DNA of 22,701 bases from an uncultured Senegalimassilia sp. (GTDB lineage Bacteria; Actinomycetota; Coriobacteriia; Coriobacteriales; Eggerthellaceae). Positions 21,048 through 22,701 of the stretch are shown here, one piece after another. The translations under genes and the position numbers were made by a program. Within the stretch, counting starts at the first letter, position 1. Every line of letters begins with the position of its first letter. The DNA lies in contig NZ_CAKTYH010000018.1 in the NCBI RefSeq assembly GCF_934632265.1, positions 1 through 22,701 on the forward strand, in the 5' to 3' direction. The notes below the pieces were generated by a model, which made no database searches, was not told the origin of the DNA, and was given only the letters and a program-made list of their open reading frames with translations.

Positions 21048-21098
21048 GTTTGAACCGCCGTTCAGCAAGGTGGATAGCCTGCAAGCGGCGGTTCAAAC
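21048..21098. repeat. Perfect 13-bp inverted repeat after lexA, containing a LexA-box match
   Basis: GTTTGAACCGCCG (21048-21060) pairs with CGGCGGTTCAAAC (21086-21098). The loop holds a smaller pairing (AGG/CCT flanked by GC pairs). It lies 23 bases after the lexA stop and may act as a terminator between the convergent lexA and hflX genes, although no T-run follows. GAACCGCCGTTC at 21052-21063 is also an exact GAACN4GTTC match. The rest of the 174-bp gap shows only weak palindromes (GGTGGC/GCCACC at 21113-21139, and TAGACGTCTA near 21170). Confidence 0.6.
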
Positions 21099-21198
21099 GT
21101 TGAATGAATTCTGGTGGCGTCTGTTCACCATGTGCCACCCTCTTCGGATATGCTGCTTCGCCCATGAGCTAGACGTCTAACTAGCTTGTCTGCCTTAC

Positions 21199-22512
21199 TC
21201 AGCGGTTTGTGTTCTGAAACGCGCTAAAGTCGTCGACAAAAGGTTTTGGCACCAGCATTGTCAGATGTGTTCCTTCTTCGGTATGCTCTTCGGTTAGGAT
21301 TCTGCATCGTTCGTGCGCTTTAGACACCAAGTCACCGCGTTGATATGGAATCACAACGTCAAGGTGAGAATCTTGAGCGGAAGCAACATGAGCGATACGG
21401 TCGATAAGCTGAGGTATGCCCTCCCCTGTTTCAGCTGAAACCAGCAAAGCGTCGTATCGATTTGCTAGAGCCTGCTGCTCATCTGTCGTCAGCAAATCGC
21501 ACTTATTGAACACCAGCACTCGTGGCAGTGCCTGCGCTTGTATCTGCTCAAGCACCTCTTCTACGGCTAGTATTTGCTCTTCAAATTCATCCGATGATGC
21601 GTCAACGACATGCAAGATCAGGTCTGAACCCGTGATCTCGTCCAACGTTGATTTAAATGCCTCTACCAAGGTAGTGGGGAGCTTCTGGATGAAGCCGACG
21701 GTATCGGTGAGCGTGATCTCCCGCCCTTCGGGCAGTTCGTACTTTCTTGTGGTGGAATCCAACGTTGCAAACAATTTGTCGTATGCTAGCACGTCGGCAT
21801 TCGTGAGGCGGTTAAGCAAACTCGACTTTCCCGCATTGGTATACCCCGCAAGCGATACTTTAAACATCCCGCTTTCATATCTGCTCTCTCGTTGCACGGC
21901 GCGCACATCTGCTAAGTGCGCCAATTCGCGTTTGATGGTAGTGATACGTTTGCGAACCAATCGACGATCAACCTCAAGCTGGCTTTCACCCTCGCCGAAG
22001 CGGCTGCCTACGCCACCGCCCATGCGATTTGATGCTAGGTGAGACCACATACCTCGAAGCCTGGGCAGCAGATATTGATTTTGAGCAAGCCTCACCTGCA
22101 AGCGTCCCTCTTTGGTCGTAGCGTGAAGTGCGAAAATATCCAGAATCAAAGCAGTGCGATCAATGACTTTCAAGTCTCGATCAACCGATTTTTCCAAGTT
22201 TGATTGTTGCGAAGGCGTAAGCTCATCATCGAAAATGATCAAGTCTGCGCCAGTTGATCTGCAAAGGCGCGCAATCTCTTCCACCTTACCGCTTCCCACA
22301 AACGTCCTTGGGTTGGGTGAATCCAGCTTTTGAGTTGTAACGGCAACGGTATCTGCCCCAGCAGTGTCGGCTAAACGTTCGAGTTCTGCCAAAGAAGACG
22401 AGATGTTCCAGCGCATCCCAGGGCGTTCTACTCCGACGAGCACGGCTCTTTCGCGCTTTTCCTCGATCGTCGTCTTAGCACCTTTGACTAACACCGATTG
22501 ATATTCTGACAT
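21199..22512 (-). CDS. hflX: Ribosome-associated GTPase HflX
   Basis: A 437-residue GTPase that binds the large ribosomal subunit and rescues or splits stalled ribosomes, for example after heat or antibiotic stress. The N-terminal HflX domain has FVGSGKVEEI (71-80) and the linker LRGMWSHLASNRMGGGVGSR. The GTPase motifs are G1 GYTNAGKSS (223-231), G3 DTVG (270-273), G4 NKCD (336-339) and G5 SAE (359-361). ATG 22512 was chosen because GGAGGGG sits seven bases upstream; an extension to TTG 22536 would place that site inside the gene. It is transcribed alone, after the terminator of the gene to its right. Confidence 0.95.
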   Translation of the reverse strand: MSEYQSVLVKGAKTTIEEKRERAVLVGVERPGMRWNISSSLAELERLADTAGADTVAVTTQKLDSPNPRTFVGSGKVEEIARLCRSTGADLIIFDDELTPSQQSNLEKSVDRDLKVIDRTALILDIFALHATTKEGRLQVRLAQNQYLLPRLRGMWSHLASNRMGGGVGSRFGEGESQLEVDRRLVRKRITTIKRELAHLADVRAVQRESRYESGMFKVSLAGYTNAGKSSLLNRLTNADVLAYDKLFATLDSTTRKYELPEGREITLTDTVGFIQKLPTTLVEAFKSTLDEITGSDLILHVVDASSDEFEEQILAVEEVLEQIQAQALPRVLVFNKCDLLTTDEQQALANRYDALLVSAETGEGIPQLIDRIAHVASAQDSHLDVVIPYQRGDLVSKAHERCRILTEEHTEEGTHLTMLVPKPFVDDFSAFQNTNR

Positions 22513-22589
22513 CGGTAACCCCTCCGCTGTTCTCAAGCTGATGTCCCTCAGTTGGAATGGATTACTGTTTACGCTTCACATAGTTTTAT

Positions 22590-22627
22590 AGCAACGAAAA
22601 CAAGCGCAGGCGTGCACCTGCGCTTGT
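22590..22627 (-). terminator. Intrinsic terminator upstream of hflX
   Basis: On the minus strand ACAAGCGCAGG and CCTGCGCTTGT form a perfect 11-bp stem (22627-22600) with a 6-base loop, followed by TTTCGTT. It ends the transcript of the gene at the right edge of the window. Confidence 0.8.
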
Positions 22628-22660
22628 CGATAGTAGCATAAGCGTTACAGTTATAAGCTG

Positions 22661-22701
22661 TTAGAGCTCTACGGTTCCTTGGAAGGCTTCCGTTGCGGAC
22701 C
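22661..22701 (-). CDS. C-terminal end of an unidentified minus-strand protein
   Basis: The frame reads from the window edge to a TAA at 22663-22661 and ends SATEAFQGTVEL. The terminator 33 bases downstream supports a real gene end. Only 12 residues are visible, too few to name the protein. Confidence 0.5.
   Translation of the reverse strand, partial: SATEAFQGTVEL

Overview
The window reads as chromosomal DNA of an anaerobic actinobacterium, most likely class Coriobacteriia (Eggerthellaceae-like). This is an inference from several signals: Ech-type [NiFe] hydrogenase genes, an indolepyruvate:ferredoxin oxidoreductase cluster, menA, Gram-positive-type LexA operators (GAACN4GTTC), GTG and TTG starts, and high GC in the left part. 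No transposase, integrase, CRISPR array, rRNA or tRNA was seen.

Positions 1-2171 (+) are the distal end of a membrane-bound Ech/Coo-type hydrogenase operon. It holds the end of a protein with an Ala/Lys-rich repeat tail (EchD position), the catalytic large subunit EchE and the ferredoxin-like EchF. Positions 2287-5291 (+) hold a CDP-alcohol phosphatidyltransferase (pgsA-like) overlapping a large VanW-family wall protein.

Positions 5369-14153 (+) are a co-directional cluster around aryl-2-oxoacid:ferredoxin chemistry: phenylacetate-CoA ligase 1, tandem-ACT protein 1, a D,D-carboxypeptidase, a zinc-ribbon/FHA protein, iorA, iorB, tandem-ACT protein 2, phenylacetate-CoA ligase 2 and gluQ. The two ligase/ACT pairs flank iorAB in mirror order. 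Reduced ferredoxin made or used by IorAB could be exchanged with the Ech hydrogenase upstream.

Positions 14154-14583 form a gene-free stretch between convergent genes, packed with inverted and direct repeats. From here rightward the DNA is visibly less GC-rich.

Positions 14584-17197 (-) hold a DUF2974-type alpha/beta hydrolase, menA (menaquinone prenyltransferase) and a small membrane protein. A hotdog thioesterase (17239-17670, +) is divergent from them. Positions 17682-19838 (-) hold nrdR-dut-membrane protein, and then a lipoprotein gene.

Positions 19839-21024 are the most interesting part. lexA (+) and a 97-residue protein with a C-terminal membrane segment (-) diverge from a nearly symmetric promoter. 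Two perfect LexA operators each sit inside one promoter's spacer and near the other promoter's start point. The small protein is a strong candidate for an undescribed SOS-induced membrane effector, such as a division inhibitor. It lies directly upstream of nrdR, whose own promoter carries two NrdR-box-like sites 52 bp apart.

Positions 21199-22512 (-) encode the GTPase HflX. The right edge holds the last codons of another minus-strand gene and its terminator.
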